A DNA stretch of 64,000 bases. Origin: Ruminococcus sp. NK3A76. Its GTDB lineage: Bacteria > Bacillota > Clostridia > Oscillospirales > Ruminococcaceae. The position numbers and the translations under genes were made by a program. The DNA lies in the NCBI RefSeq assembly GCF_000686125.1, contig NZ_JMMA01000002.1, positions 1,116,001 through 1,180,000 of the forward strand, read 5' to 3'. The notes beneath the pieces are model-generated. The model made no database searches. It saw only the letters and a program-made list of their open reading frames with translations, and had not been told where the DNA came from. Each line of letters starts with the position of its first letter. The first letter of the stretch is position 1. Shown here one piece after another: positions 8,677 through 16,692 of the stretch.

Positions 8677-10698
8677 TTGAAGAAAAACAGCGGTTTCAAA
8701 ACGCTGCTGCTGTATCTTGTGATATCGGCAGTTGCTATACTCGGTCTTGTCTATGCTCTTATGTCAATGAGCTCAAATCAGGACGAGACTGAATATTCAA
8801 CAGTTATGCAGTATTTTGATGACCTGAGAATAAAGGAATACGAGTTTGACCTCAATAACGGCAAGCTCACCTATATCCTTAAAGGAGAGGACGAGAAACA
8901 GACCTATACCGTGCCGAATGTCTCGCTGTTTGTCAACGAGGTGCTTGGCGGTGATGAAGGCGAGAACTACCGCAGAAGGTATAACGCCGAAAACCCGGAC
9001 GAACCTCTGAAATATGACCTTATACCTATTTCAGACAACAGCTTCTGGCTAAATCTCTTGCCGACTGTGCTGATGATAGGCGTGATGATATTCTTCTTTA
9101 TCTTTATGATGCGTAACGCAGGCGTCGGTAAGACCGCCAACTTCGGTAAGGTCAATACCAAGCCGAGCAATAAAAAGGCCACCTTTGACGATGTGGCAGG
9201 CGCAGATGAGGAAAAGGAAGAGCTTCAGGAGATTGTCGAGTTCCTTAAGGATTCGCAGAAGTATAATGATATAGGTGCCCGTATACCTAAGGGCGTGCTT
9301 CTCGAGGGCCCTCCCGGAACAGGTAAAACGCTCCTTGCAAGAGCTGTTGCAGGCGAGGCAAATGTTCCTTTCTTCTCTATCTCGGGCTCTGACTTCGTTG
9401 AGATGTTCGTCGGTGTCGGCGCTTCCCGTGTAAGAGACTTATTCGAGCAGGCTAAAAAGAATTCACCGTCTATCGTGTTTATCGACGAGATAGACGCTGT
9501 CGGCAGACAGAGAGGCGCAGGCCTCGGCGGCGGCCACGATGAACGTGAGCAGACTTTAAACCAGCTCCTCGTTGAGATGGACGGTTTTACTGCTAACGAT
9601 TCGGTAATAGTCATGGCTGCGACCAACAGGCGTGATATCCTTGACCCCGCACTTCTCCGCCCGGGTCGTTTTGACAGACAGATACTTGTCGGTCTTCCCG
9701 ATGTCAAGGGCAGAGAGGAGATACTCAAAGTCCATACAAGAAACAAGCCCTTGGCCCCCGATGTTGACCTTTCAACTATCGCAAAGACTACAGTAGGTTT
9801 TACCGGTGCAGACCTTGAGAACCTTGTAAACGAGGCATCTCTCCTCGCAGCAAGAAAGAACCTTAAGGCTATCACCAAATATGATATCGAGGAGGCTTCT
9901 CTTAAGGTCGTTATGGGTCCTGAGAAGAAATCAAGGCTCGTTACCGACGAGGAAAAGAAGCTCACCGCATACCACGAGAGCGGCCACGCACTCTGCCACT
10001 ACTACTGCCCGACACAGGATAAGGTACACTATGTTACTATTATCCCGAGAGGCCAGGCAGGCGGCTTTACAATGGGCAGACCCGAGAAGGATCAGTCCTA
10101 CGTCAGCAAGAAGCAGATGGCTGAGAGCATTATCGTGCTTTTAGGCGGCCGTGTCGCTGAGAAGATAATCCTTGATGATATCTCAACAGGTGCATCAAAT
10201 GACCTTGAACGTGCTACATCTACAGCCCGTAAAATGGTCACAAGATACGGCTTCTCCGATAACCTCGGCCCTGTGGTCTATGGCCACGATGACAGCCAGG
10301 TGTTCCTCGGCAGAGACTATAACTCTACACCGAGCTATTCTGACGCAGTCGCTTCCGAGATAGATCACGAGATAAGAAACATCATCGAGAACTCCTTCGA
10401 GACCTGCGAGAGCATTCTCAGAGAGCATATCGACAAGCTCCATGAGCTTGCACAGTATCTTATCGAGAATGAGAAGATCGACGGTGAGACCTTTGATATG
10501 CTCATGAAGGGCGAGCTCAAAAAGTCCAAGGCTATAGATGTTCAGCCTGAAGAAAAGGCTGCGCTCCCTGAGTCTGAGGAGCCGGCAGAGCCCTTACAGA
10601 CAGCTGAGGAATACAGCGATGAAGACTATACCGAGCAGACTGATGATAACGAGTCTGACAAGACAAACGCCACCCCGGAGGAAAACCCCGGAGAATAA
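8677..10698 (+). CDS. ftsH: ATP-dependent zinc metalloprotease FtsH
   Basis: Membrane-anchored AAA+ protease for membrane-protein quality control and regulator turnover. It has 673 residues with membrane helices near 9-28 and 124-144. The AAA module has Walker A GPPGTGKT, the pore loop region [17 protein letters not shown], Walker [10 protein letters not shown] and the second region of homology [19 protein letters not shown]. The zinc-protease motif is HESGH. The C-terminal 50 residues are acidic and low-complexity. The start codon is TTG: AGAAGG lies about 10 bases upstream and no ATG fits before the first membrane helix. A strong terminator follows. Confidence 0.96.
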   Translation: MKKNSGFKTLLLYLVISAVAILGLVYALMSMSSNQDETEYSTVMQYFDDLRIKEYEFDLNNGKLTYILKGEDEKQTYTVPNVSLFVNEVLGGDEGENYRRRYNAENPDEPLKYDLIPISDNSFWLNLLPTVLMIGVMIFFFIFMMRNAGVGKTANFGKVNTKPSNKKATFDDVAGADEEKEELQEIVEFLKDSQKYNDIGARIPKGVLLEGPPGTGKTLLARAVAGEANVPFFSISGSDFVEMFVGVGASRVRDLFEQAKKNSPSIVFIDEIDAVGRQRGAGLGGGHDEREQTLNQLLVEMDGFTANDSVIVMAATNRRDILDPALLRPGRFDRQILVGLPDVKGREEILKVHTRNKPLAPDVDLSTIAKTTVGFTGADLENLVNEASLLAARKNLKAITKYDIEEASLKVVMGPEKKSRLVTDEEKKLTAYHESGHALCHYYCPTQDKVHYVTIIPRGQAGGFTMGRPEKDQSYVSKKQMAESIIVLLGGRVAEKIILDDISTGASNDLERATSTARKMVTRYGFSDNLGPVVYGHDDSQVFLGRDYNSTPSYSDAVASEIDHEIRNIIENSFETCESILREHIDKLHELAQYLIENEKIDGETFDMLMKGELKKSKAIDVQPEEKAALPESEEPAEPLQTAEEYSDEDYTEQTDDNESDKTNATPEENPGE

Positions 10699-10707
10699 AA
10701 AAATATC

Positions 10708-10736
10708 AGGAGAGACAAGCTCTCTCCTGTTTTTTT
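10708..10736 (+). terminator. intrinsic terminator of the gdpP-ftsH run
   Basis: Stem AGGAGAGA/TCTCTCCT (10708-10715 with 10721-10728), 5-base loop, followed by GTTTTTTT. Confidence 0.93.
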
Positions 10737-10771
10737 AGGCAATGCTGCAAGATGATTGTACAGTGTTGCCT
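10737..10771. repeat. short relative of the 174-bp inverted-repeat element
   Basis: Starts AGGCAATGCTGCA and ends TGTACAGTGTTGCCT, resembling the two ends of the 174-bp element with the middle lost. It directly abuts the ftsH terminator and lies 21 bases before ymdB. The resemblance is partial (about 6 perfect end bases, then scattered matches). Confidence 0.45.
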
Positions 10772-10792
10772 TTATATGGAAGGGAAAACAAT

Positions 10793-11560
10793 ATGAATCT
10801 GCTGTTTTTAGGTGATGTCGTAGGCGACATGGGCTGTGATATTCTTGAAAAGAAGATGTATTCGCTCAAACAGAAGTATAAGATAGACCTTGTCGTTGTA
10901 AACGGCGAGAACTCAGCCACAGGCAACGGCCTGACACGCTATTCCTACCAGAGGCTCGTTTCTGTGGGGGCTGATGTCATAACCACCGGCAACCACTGCT
11001 TCAAGCGCAAGGAAGCGCTTCCACTTTATGACGAGAACGATACGCTCCTCCGCCCGGCAAATTTCCCCAAAGGCGTTCCTGGGCATGGTTATACGACCCT
11101 CGACCTCGGCTATTGCCAGATAGCTGTGGTAAACCTTATGGGCACTACCTATATGGAGCCGCTCGATAACCCTTTCTTCTGTATCGACAGTGTGCTTGAT
11201 GAGATAGATGCCAGGAATATAATGGTCGATATCCATTCAGAAGCCACATCTGAGAAAAAGGCTATGGGCTTTTACCTCGACGGGCGTGTCACAGCTGTTA
11301 TCGGCACGCATACCCATGTGCAGACCGCCGATGAGATGATACTTCCCAAGGGAACAGCTTATATCACAGATGCCGGCATGACAGGCCCCGAGCTTTCCGT
11401 TCTCGGTGTCAAGAGCGAGCTTGCTATTGAAAAAATAAAATACCACGCACCCGTCAAGTTTGAAGAAAGTGAAAATCCTTGCTTTATTAATGGAGTGGTA
11501 ATAGACTTTGATGAAAACAGTGGCAAAGCTAACAAAATTATAAGAATAATTGAGCGATAA
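10793..11560 (+). CDS. ymdB: YmdB-family metallophosphoesterase
   Basis: Calcineurin-like phosphodiesterase of the TIGR00282 family; the Bacillus subtilis member hydrolyses 2',3'-cyclic nucleotides and influences sporulation and biofilm choice. The protein has 255 residues. Metal-binding motifs are present: FLGDVVGD at the N-terminus, VNGENSA, TTGNHCF and GTHTHVQTAD. The ATG at 10793 has GGAAGGG 8 bases upstream; an upstream in-frame ATG at 10742 lies inside the repeat relic and lacks an RBS. It is followed by spoVS, the same ymdB-spoVS neighbourhood as in Bacillus. Confidence 0.92.
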   Translation: MNLLFLGDVVGDMGCDILEKKMYSLKQKYKIDLVVVNGENSATGNGLTRYSYQRLVSVGADVITTGNHCFKRKEALPLYDENDTLLRPANFPKGVPGHGYTTLDLGYCQIAVVNLMGTTYMEPLDNPFFCIDSVLDEIDARNIMVDIHSEATSEKKAMGFYLDGRVTAVIGTHTHVQTADEMILPKGTAYITDAGMTGPELSVLGVKSELAIEKIKYHAPVKFEESENPCFINGVVIDFDENSGKANKIIRIIER

Positions 11561-11582
11561 TGCACAAAAATATTTAAACGTA

Positions 11583-11611
11583 TTGAAAATGTAAACAATT
11601 TGTAGTATAAT
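11583..11611 (+). promoter_or_regulatory. sigma-A-type promoter of spoVS
   Basis: TTGAAA (11583-11588), 17-base spacer, TATAAT (11606-11611), 32 bases before the GTG start of spoVS. Confidence 0.8.
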
Positions 11612-11643
11612 AATACCATAGCAAAATATGGGAGGTATTCTTT

Positions 11644-11904
11644 GTGGAAGTATTAAAGGTTTCGTCCAGAAGCGTTCCGAACATGGTTGCAGGAGCTATA
11701 TCCGCAGTTGTTCGTGAAAGCGGTTGTGTTGAAGTCCAGGCAGTAGGTGCCGGCGCAGCCAACCAGGCTATAAAGGCAGTTGCTATTGCAAGGGGCTATC
11801 TTACCCCTGTTGGTATCGACATGGTATGTCTGCCTGCCTTTGCAAGCGTTCAGATAGACGGCGAAGACAGAACAGCTATAAAGCTTATCTGCGAAACAAG
11901 ATGA
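11644..11904 (+). CDS. spoVS: Stage V sporulation protein S
   Basis: Small Alba-like protein of 86 residues needed for late sporulation stages and able to affect septation in Bacillus. The sequence (MEVLKVSSRSVPNMVAGAI... and VEVQAVGAGAANQAIKA) matches the very conserved family end to end. The start codon is GTG with GGGAGGT 8 bases upstream; no ATG is available. It has its own promoter and terminator. Its presence supports a Clostridia host with a sporulation gene set. Confidence 0.96.
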   Translation: MEVLKVSSRSVPNMVAGAISAVVRESGCVEVQAVGAGAANQAIKAVAIARGYLTPVGIDMVCLPAFASVQIDGEDRTAIKLICETR

Positions 11905-11920
11905 TCTTGTTTGAAAATAT

Positions 11921-11968
11921 CACCCCCGACAGGTCGTTCTGATTAGACCGTCGGGGGTGTGTTTTTTT
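11921..11968 (+). terminator. terminator of spoVS, shared with the converging operon
   Basis: Stem CACCCCCGAC (11921-11930) with GTCGGGGGTG (11950-11959), then a run of seven T. The hairpin also lies just downstream of the minus-strand phospholipase gene. Confidence 0.9.
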
Positions 11969-13115
11969 AGCTGATTATCCATACAGCGCCCTTGTCATTC
12001 GGGTCAAAGCGCCGTATCCTGAGTGCGCCGCTGTTGTTGACTGTTAAGACCTTTTTGTATTTGGTGCCCTGTGTGGTTATCCTGTAGCGCTTGTTGCCGA
12101 GCGCTGCCACACGAAAGCCTATCGCCTTGTCCTTGCTCTCGTAATTTGTAAAGCGCCTGAATTTCTTGTCAACATAGCCCTTGTCCTTCATAATAAGTGT
12201 AACAGAGCCGTCGCTCTTTAAAAGCAGCGTGAATTTCTGCTGTAAAGAGTCATTTGCCGCATCAAGCGCAACGCCCTTTCCTGTCACGGTGAGCAGGCCG
12301 GCAGTCCGCTCGTTCTTTACCGAGTATTCCTTGTTATCAAGCAGATAATTGCCGTTTTCGCCCTGTATGTCGTTGTAAAACCTTATCATGATCCCTGCCG
12401 TGTACTGCTGGGCGGTCGGCAGAGTGCTCCTGCAGACCTTGTCGAGCACGTCTTTCTTGACCGTCAGTACGTCAGCTGCGTATTTTGACGAGAATGCTGC
12501 GAGCCTGTTGACCGCCTGCTCGATGCTCGTGTCGCAGGCTTTCTTTATCTGCTTGTTTATAGCCTTAGGTGCTTCTATCTCGCTGTAGACTGACTGCGCA
12601 TACGACTCAAAGGCGTTGTGTGGGTTTTTCTCCCTGTCCATGTACATTATCCCTGAGGAGTGTACAGTGCAGCCTATGTCCTGAATAAAATGCAGCGCCC
12701 TGCCGAGCTGATGTATCGCCGCTCTTTCCTCGCCGCTCTTGTAAAGCGACAGCGCCATTGTGTAGTTTTCTTCAAGCATCGTGCGTGCTGTTCTGTTGTA
12801 GCGCCTGAGCCTGTTTGCGTAGTATCCGTTGTTTGGCTCTATCTCTCTGCCCTTTCTGTTTGCAGCGCAGTAGTAGTGCAGACCGCTGCCCCTGTCGGTG
12901 TCGCCCTTGCAGTCAGGCTCGGTGCAGGCTTTGAGCAGAACGTTTTTGTAGTCTATGTAGAAATCGTAATAGGTCTTGTCGTCAAGGCTGCCAAGAATCA
13001 CAAGCGCCTTTTCCAAAATGTCCATGTGTGTCTTGCCAAACCATGCGTGTGCTGTTTTGTGTGTTATCGCTGCCCCTGCCGCCATTGCCGCAGAGAATAT
13101 CAAGAGCTTTTTCAT
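11967..13115 (-). CDS. Secreted zinc-dependent phospholipase C-like protein with C-terminal trefoil-like domain
   Basis: The protein of 382 residues starts with a signal peptide ending KTAHA; cleavage would leave Trp as residue 1, as in the zinc phospholipase C family where the N-terminal Trp binds zinc. Further probable ligands are KTH just after, LHYY, and the LGRALHFIQDIGCTVHS stretch, which matches the family motif with His and Asp ligands. From about residue 245 a second domain with repeated hydrophobic beta-strand motifs resembles a ricin-type or similar trefoil. The substrate is unknown; host or dietary phospholipids are possible. Its ATG overlaps the stop of the flavin reductase gene (ATGA), so it is the last gene of a minus-strand operon. 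Confidence 0.82.
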   Translation of the reverse strand: MKKLLIFSAAMAAGAAITHKTAHAWFGKTHMDILEKALVILGSLDDKTYYDFYIDYKNVLLKACTEPDCKGDTDRGSGLHYYCAANRKGREIEPNNGYYANRLRRYNRTARTMLEENYTMALSLYKSGEERAAIHQLGRALHFIQDIGCTVHSSGIMYMDREKNPHNAFESYAQSVYSEIEAPKAINKQIKKACDTSIEQAVNRLAAFSSKYAADVLTVKKDVLDKVCRSTLPTAQQYTAGIMIRFYNDIQGENGNYLLDNKEYSVKNERTAGLLTVTGKGVALDAANDSLQQKFTLLLKSDGSVTLIMKDKGYVDKKFRRFTNYESKDKAIGFRVAALGNKRYRITTQGTKYKKVLTVNNSGALRIRRFDPNDKGAVWIIS

Positions 13116-13726
13116 CTGCCTTTTCTCCCTGAGCTGTTTTTGTGCTTTTTCTTCTTTTTCCTGACAGAAAAACCAAATCCGCCAAGCCTTTTGCCCAATG
13201 CAAAATAATCTCCGTGAGCATATGCGAGCAGCCCTGCCTTTTCAAGACAAAGCCTGCCGTTTGCATCAATGAATTCCTCCGAAATATCAAGCGCCACAAT
13301 GTCCGCCATGAACATATCGTGTGAGCCGAGGTGTATTATCTCTCTCACCCTGCATTCTATGTTCACAGGCGACTGCGCTATCAGGGGAGCGTTCACAGCC
13401 GATGCATCAGCTGTGATAAGCCCGGTCTTTTCAAACTTGTCAGTATTTCGTCCGCTCCTGACACCGCAGAAGTCAGCCGCAAAGGCAAGCTCCTCGGTGG
13501 TGAGGTTTATAACAAATTCGCCGCTTTCCTTTATCATGCCGTATGAATGCCTTTCAGGCCTTACGGAGATATAGGTCATCGGCGGCTGGGTGTTGAGAGT
13601 GCCTGTCCACGCCACTGTGAAAACATTTATGCTCTCACCGCTTTTGCAGGTCACAAGCACCGGCGGCACGGGCGATGTGATAACGCTCGGCTTCCATATC
13701 TGCTTTTTGTAATTCTTTTCTTCCAT
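13112..13726 (-). CDS. Flavin reductase-like domain protein
   Basis: About 204 residues with the FMN-binding split-barrel fold of the flavin reductase family: PVPPVLVTC, NVFTVAWTG, PPMTYISVRPERHS and a GEFVINL strand are all visible. The end is a strongly basic Lys-rich tail (VRKKKKKHKNSSGRKGR). The start is placed at the second Met because GGCAGG precedes it, while the upstream ATG at 13744 has no RBS. Likely an FMN-binding oxidoreductase; the physiological partner is unknown. Translationally coupled to the phospholipase-like gene. Confidence 0.85.
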   Translation of the reverse strand: MEEKNYKKQIWKPSVITSPVPPVLVTCKSGESINVFTVAWTGTLNTQPPMTYISVRPERHSYGMIKESGEFVINLTTEELAFAADFCGVRSGRNTDKFEKTGLITADASAVNAPLIAQSPVNIECRVREIIHLGSHDMFMADIVALDISEEFIDANGRLCLEKAGLLAYAHGDYFALGKRLGGFGFSVRKKKKKHKNSSGRKGR

Positions 13727-13750
13727 TTTCCTGCCCTGTGTCATATGTAT

Positions 13751-14203
13751 TTATAGCTTGTACTGCATGAAGTTTTTGTTCTTTTCAAACCCGAAGTCAG
13801 TGTATAGCAATACTCCCATGTCTGATGCAGTTATCTGAACGGTGCCGCAGCCTCTTTTCCTTGCTTCGTCTACCACTCTTGCAAGCAGCTCCTTTGCAAT
13901 GCCCTTACGCCTGTAGCCGGGGTCAGTGAACATACTTGACAAAAGCCCTATCCTTCCGCTCGGGCAGCCGAAATATGGCGGCTTTTCAACTATCGACATA
14001 CCGCTTGTTGCGATTATCCTGCCATTGTCTTCGGCTATCCACGATACGAACGTCCCGTCTGCCATGTGTCTGGTGTAGTATTCTCTCAATGCAGGGCGGA
14101 GGTCGATGTCTTCCTTTGCCCCTTCCTCACGCAGCTGAGATATCCGCATCTCTATAAACGTTTCAAGCTCATCCGCTGATAGCAGCCTGTATTCTATGCT
14201 CAT
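13751..14203 (-). CDS. GNAT-family N-acetyltransferase
   Basis: Protein of 150 residues with the acetyl-CoA-binding signature in the form VEKPPYFGCPSGRIGLLSSMFTD and YRRKGIAKELL, i.e. motif A of GNAT enzymes with the R/Q-x-x-G-x-G/A loop. The acceptor is not predictable. ATG 14203 is chosen because TTAGGTGAT is correctly spaced; a GTG three codons upstream overlaps that RBS. It follows the 116-residue membrane gene by 9 bases. Confidence 0.85.
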   Translation of the reverse strand: MSIEYRLLSADELETFIEMRISQLREEGAKEDIDLRPALREYYTRHMADGTFVSWIAEDNGRIIATSGMSIVEKPPYFGCPSGRIGLLSSMFTDPGYRRKGIAKELLARVVDEARKRGCGTVQITASDMGVLLYTDFGFEKNKNFMQYKL

Positions 14204-14212
14204 AAATATCAC

Positions 14213-14563
14213 CTAATTTATCTCGTCAAATGATGAGAGCCTTTCAACTATCCTGTCATAATCCTTGTAAAGCGCCTGTGTCTGGTTTTCAAGGAAGTAG
14301 TAGTGCTTGATGTAGGGAATCAACAGAGCAAGCAGCAGCACTGCAAGAGGAATAAGCGTCAGCTCGTGCGTTACGGCTATGCAGATTATCGTGCCGCAGG
14401 TAACTATCGCAAATAAGCACATGACTATCAGATGAATGAACCTCTCATGCTGGAAAAAGCCGATCTTGGTCTTGTGTATCTTCAAAAGCTCCTCAAGATC
14501 AGTGCTCTCATCTTCAAGAGCCTTTGCGATAAAAGCTCTGTAGCGTTTAAAATACTCTGTCAT
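14213..14563 (-). CDS. small membrane protein with two helices
   Basis: Protein of 116 residues: a charged N-terminal 40 residues, two adjacent hydrophobic segments (about 43-66 and 70-86), then a charged coiled tail. No family recognised. It lies in the same minus-strand operon as the acetyltransferase, 11 bases after the 91-residue gene. Confidence 0.75.
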   Translation of the reverse strand: MTEYFKRYRAFIAKALEDESTDLEELLKIHKTKIGFFQHERFIHLIVMCLFAIVTCGTIICIAVTHELTLIPLAVLLLALLIPYIKHYYFLENQTQALYKDYDRIVERLSSFDEIN

Positions 14564-14574
14564 GATAACGCCTC

Positions 14575-14850
14575 TTAAAGTGTAATGTCTATCGGTTCAG
14601 CCTTGTGTATCTTTATGCCCTGCTCACTTTCGATCTGTTTTTTCTTTCTGTGTGCAGAGTATGCAGTCAGGCTGCTGTTTGCAAACTTGTAGTTTTTAGC
14701 AGTCCTCTGAATGAAATTTTTTCTCTTTGAGGGCTTTTTTTTCTTGCCGTCAAAAATGATCGCAAGTATCGCTGCAACAGTCGTCAGTATCACAAACTTC
14801 TGAGCCTGCTGCTCTGAGCCTGCCTCAGCGTAGAATTGCCTGTAAGCCAT
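14575..14850 (-). CDS. conserved-type small basic protein, function unknown
   Basis: Protein of 91 residues beginning MAYRQFYAEAGSEQQAQ, one hydrophobic segment (about 18-31) and a very basic second half (KKKKPSKRK, HRKKKQ). The start is the ATG at 14850 with GGGGTGATC upstream; the open frame runs further 5' but without an RBS and across the promoter. First gene of the minus-strand operon. Confidence 0.7.
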   Translation of the reverse strand: MAYRQFYAEAGSEQQAQKFVILTTVAAILAIIFDGKKKKPSKRKNFIQRTAKNYKFANSSLTAYSAHRKKKQIESEQGIKIHKAEPIDITL

Positions 14851-14878
14851 AAGATCACCCCTTTTTTCATATGTAATC

Positions 14879-14907
14879 ATTATAACATAACTGCAAGTTT
14901 TTTTCAA
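14879..14907 (-). promoter_or_regulatory. promoter of the 14.85-11.97 kb operon
   Basis: On the minus strand TTGAAA (14907-14902), 17-base spacer, TATAAT (14884-14879), 28 bases before the start of the 91-residue gene. Confidence 0.8.
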
Positions 14908-14970
14908 GTGCGGGGTGTGAGCTTTTTTGAACAATAAAGCAGTAGTGAAAAATTTTTTTTGAAAAAGGGC

Positions 14971-14999
14971 TTGACAAATAATAAAAAATGCTGTATAAT
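14971..14999 (+). promoter_or_regulatory. sigma-A promoter of the rtcB transcript
   Basis: TTGACA (14971-14976), 17-base spacer, TATAAT (14994-14999): a full consensus promoter, about 270 bases before rtcB. A compact hairpin TAAGC...GCTTA follows at about 15010-15032. Confidence 0.9.
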
Positions 15000-15070
15000 G
15001 CATAATCAGTAAGCGCAGGCCTGAATGCTTATAAGTTTTTAAATTTACAGAAAGGACGGTGAGTCTTAAG

Positions 15071-15163
15071 ATGAAACAGTTTATCAGTTTTTATTATCAG
15101 ATCATCACAACAGAATATACTACAAACCTGAGTCAAGAGATTTGCCGCAGAAATAAACGTTGA
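15071..15163 (+). CDS. 30-residue leader peptide ORF upstream of rtcB
   Basis: ATG at 15071 is preceded by AAAGGACGGTGAG. It encodes MKQFISFYYQIITTEYTTNL followed by SQEICRRNKR and stops at TGA 15161-15163, 7 bases before a terminator hairpin. Aromatic residues cluster early (F, F, Y, Y) and basic residues at the end. The position between a consensus promoter and two terminators argues for a regulatory leader rather than a functional enzyme. Translation is not proven; the evidence is the RBS and the arrangement. Confidence 0.6.
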   Translation: MKQFISFYYQIITTEYTTNLSQEICRRNKR

Positions 15164-15170
15164 TCTTTAG

Positions 15171-15194
15171 CTGCGTAGTTTACGCAGTTTTTAT
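15171..15194 (+). terminator. leader terminator 1 before rtcB
   Basis: Stem CTGCGTA (15171-15177), loop GTT, TACGCAG (15181-15187), then TTTTTAT. It begins 7 bases after the leader ORF stop. Confidence 0.85.
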
Positions 15195-15206
15195 ATCAGC
15201 TTTTTT

Positions 15207-15241
15207 GGCGCACTCTCATTCATCGGGGGTGCGCCTTTTTG
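15207..15241 (+). terminator. leader terminator 2 before rtcB
   Basis: Stem GGCGCAC (15207-15213) with GTGCGCC (15229-15235), then TTTTTG. It ends about 30 bases before the rtcB ATG, so full-length rtcB mRNA from the consensus promoter must pass two terminators. Confidence 0.85.
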
Positions 15242-15271
15242 CGTCAATTTATAAAAATAAGGAGAAAAAAT

Positions 15272-16483
15272 ATGATAGAATTAAACGGAAGATACGGCAG
15301 CGCTAAGGTCTTCACAGATATAATAGACCAGACTGCCGTTTCACAGATAATAACTCTGCTCAATCAGCCTATGGCAAAGGGGCAGAAAATCAGGATAATG
15401 CCTGACGTACACGCAGGCGCAGGCTGTACGATCGGTACGACCATGACGATAACAGATAAGGTCGTTCCTAACCTCGTAGGCGTTGATATCTCCTGCGGAA
15501 TGGAGACGGTAAAGCTCAAGGAGACACATATCGAGCCTATGAAGCTCGATAAGCTCATCTATGCAAAGATCCCTGCCGGCTTCAATATAAGGGAGAAGCC
15601 CCACCACTACGCCGAGCAGATAGACCTGACAGAGCTTTACTGCTATGATAAGATAAACCCCATAAGGGCAGAAAAGAGCATAGGCACGCTTGGCGGCGGC
15701 AACCACTTTATCGAGGCCGATAAGAGCGAGGACGGCAGTATATATATCGTTATCCACTCAGGCTCACGCCACCTCGGCGTAGAGACAGCCTCCTACTACC
15801 AGCTCGAAGCATACAAGCGCTTAAACGGCAGCTCCAAGGAGGACGCTGACAGGCTTATCAAGGCGCTTAAGGAGGAGGGCAAGCACAAGCTCATAGAATC
15901 CGAGCTTAAGAAGCTCTATAATACCAAGCGCACCGACGTGCCCAAGGCGCTTGCCTATGCGCAGGACGACCTCTTTGAGCAGTATATCCACGATATGAAG
16001 ATAGTCAGCCGCTTCGCAGAGCTCAACAGAAAGGCCATGATGCACGAGATAGTAAAGGGCATGGGCTTCCATGTCACAGAGCAGTTCACGACACTGCATA
16101 ATTATATCGACACTGATGAGATGATACTCAGAAAGGGTGCAGTCTCAGCCAGGGAAGGGGAGATACTTCTTATCCCTATAAATATGCGTGACGGAAGCCT
16201 TATCTGCCGTGGCAAGGGCAACCCCGACTGGAACTATTCAGCCCCTCACGGCGCAGGCAGGCTGCTTTCAAGAGGCGAGGCAAGAAACACCCTTACAGTC
16301 TCCCAGTTCAAGAAGGAGATGAAGGGCATCTACACTACCTCGGTAAGCTCCGCAACACTTGACGAGAGCCCTATGGCATATAAGAACATGGAGGACATAG
16401 TAAACAACATCACAGATACGGCCGAGATAGTAGATATCATCAAGCCTATCTATAACTTCAAGGCAGGTGAGGAGGAGAAATGA
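15272..16483 (+). CDS. rtcB: RNA-splicing ligase RtcB
   Basis: GTP- and manganese-dependent ligase that joins 2',3'-cyclic phosphate (or 3'-phosphate) and 5'-OH RNA ends, used for RNA repair. The protein has 403 residues. Metal and active-site motifs are visible: PDVHAGAGCTIGTT, GVDISCGM (metal Cys), GGGNHFIE, HSGSRHLG and the C-terminal PHGAGRLLSR, whose His is the guanylated residue in the family. The ATG at 15272 has AAGGAG 7 bases upstream; an in-frame TTG at 15239 lies in the terminator U-run and is rejected. No archease or RtcA gene is nearby. The stop overlaps the next small gene as ATGA. Confidence 0.95.
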   Translation: MIELNGRYGSAKVFTDIIDQTAVSQIITLLNQPMAKGQKIRIMPDVHAGAGCTIGTTMTITDKVVPNLVGVDISCGMETVKLKETHIEPMKLDKLIYAKIPAGFNIREKPHHYAEQIDLTELYCYDKINPIRAEKSIGTLGGGNHFIEADKSEDGSIYIVIHSGSRHLGVETASYYQLEAYKRLNGSSKEDADRLIKALKEEGKHKLIESELKKLYNTKRTDVPKALAYAQDDLFEQYIHDMKIVSRFAELNRKAMMHEIVKGMGFHVTEQFTTLHNYIDTDEMILRKGAVSAREGEILLIPINMRDGSLICRGKGNPDWNYSAPHGAGRLLSRGEARNTLTVSQFKKEMKGIYTTSVSSATLDESPMAYKNMEDIVNNITDTAEIVDIIKPIYNFKAGEEEK

Positions 16484-16641
16484 GAGTTTTTGTTTCCTAC
16501 GACAAGCTGAGCAAGAAGGAAAAGCGCAAGGCTGACCTTAAAAACCGTGGCAGCTGGGGCAGCGTCAAGCCCGTGGATATAGCACACAAGAACAAAAAGG
16601 CCTATACCAGAAAGGTAAAGCATAAGGCTGTGATATACTAA
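16480..16641 (+). CDS. 53-residue lysine-rich protein coupled to rtcB
   Basis: The ATG overlaps the rtcB stop (ATGA) and is preceded by GGAGGAG. The product begins MRVFVSYDKLSKKEKRKADL and ends RKVKHKAVIY, with about one quarter Lys and many Arg. The strong RBS and coupling make it a real gene. I do not recognise a family. An RNA-binding accessory role beside RtcB is a guess from charge and context only. Confidence 0.7.
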   Translation: MRVFVSYDKLSKKEKRKADLKNRGSWGSVKPVDIAHKNKKAYTRKVKHKAVIY

Positions 16642-16655
16642 GTCCAAGGCATAGC

Positions 16656-16686
16656 AAAAAGCCCCGGAGCTTTTCCGGGGCATAAT
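16656..16686 (-). terminator. terminator of the minus-strand 169-residue gene
   Basis: On the minus strand GCCCCGG (16681-16675), loop, CCGGGGC (16667-16661), then TTTTTGC. It lies between converging genes. Confidence 0.85.
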
Positions 16687-16692
16687 ATGCTG

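Noticed and set aside
9225-9965. long open frame on the minus strand
   Set aside because: It is antisense to the FtsH AAA domain, which is unmistakable on the plus strand; composition is that of a reverse shadow (Ser/Arg/Pro-rich).
12660-13208. plus-strand open frame of 182 codons
   Set aside because: Antisense to the phospholipase-like and flavin reductase genes; Cys/Val-rich, no RBS, no recognisable domain.
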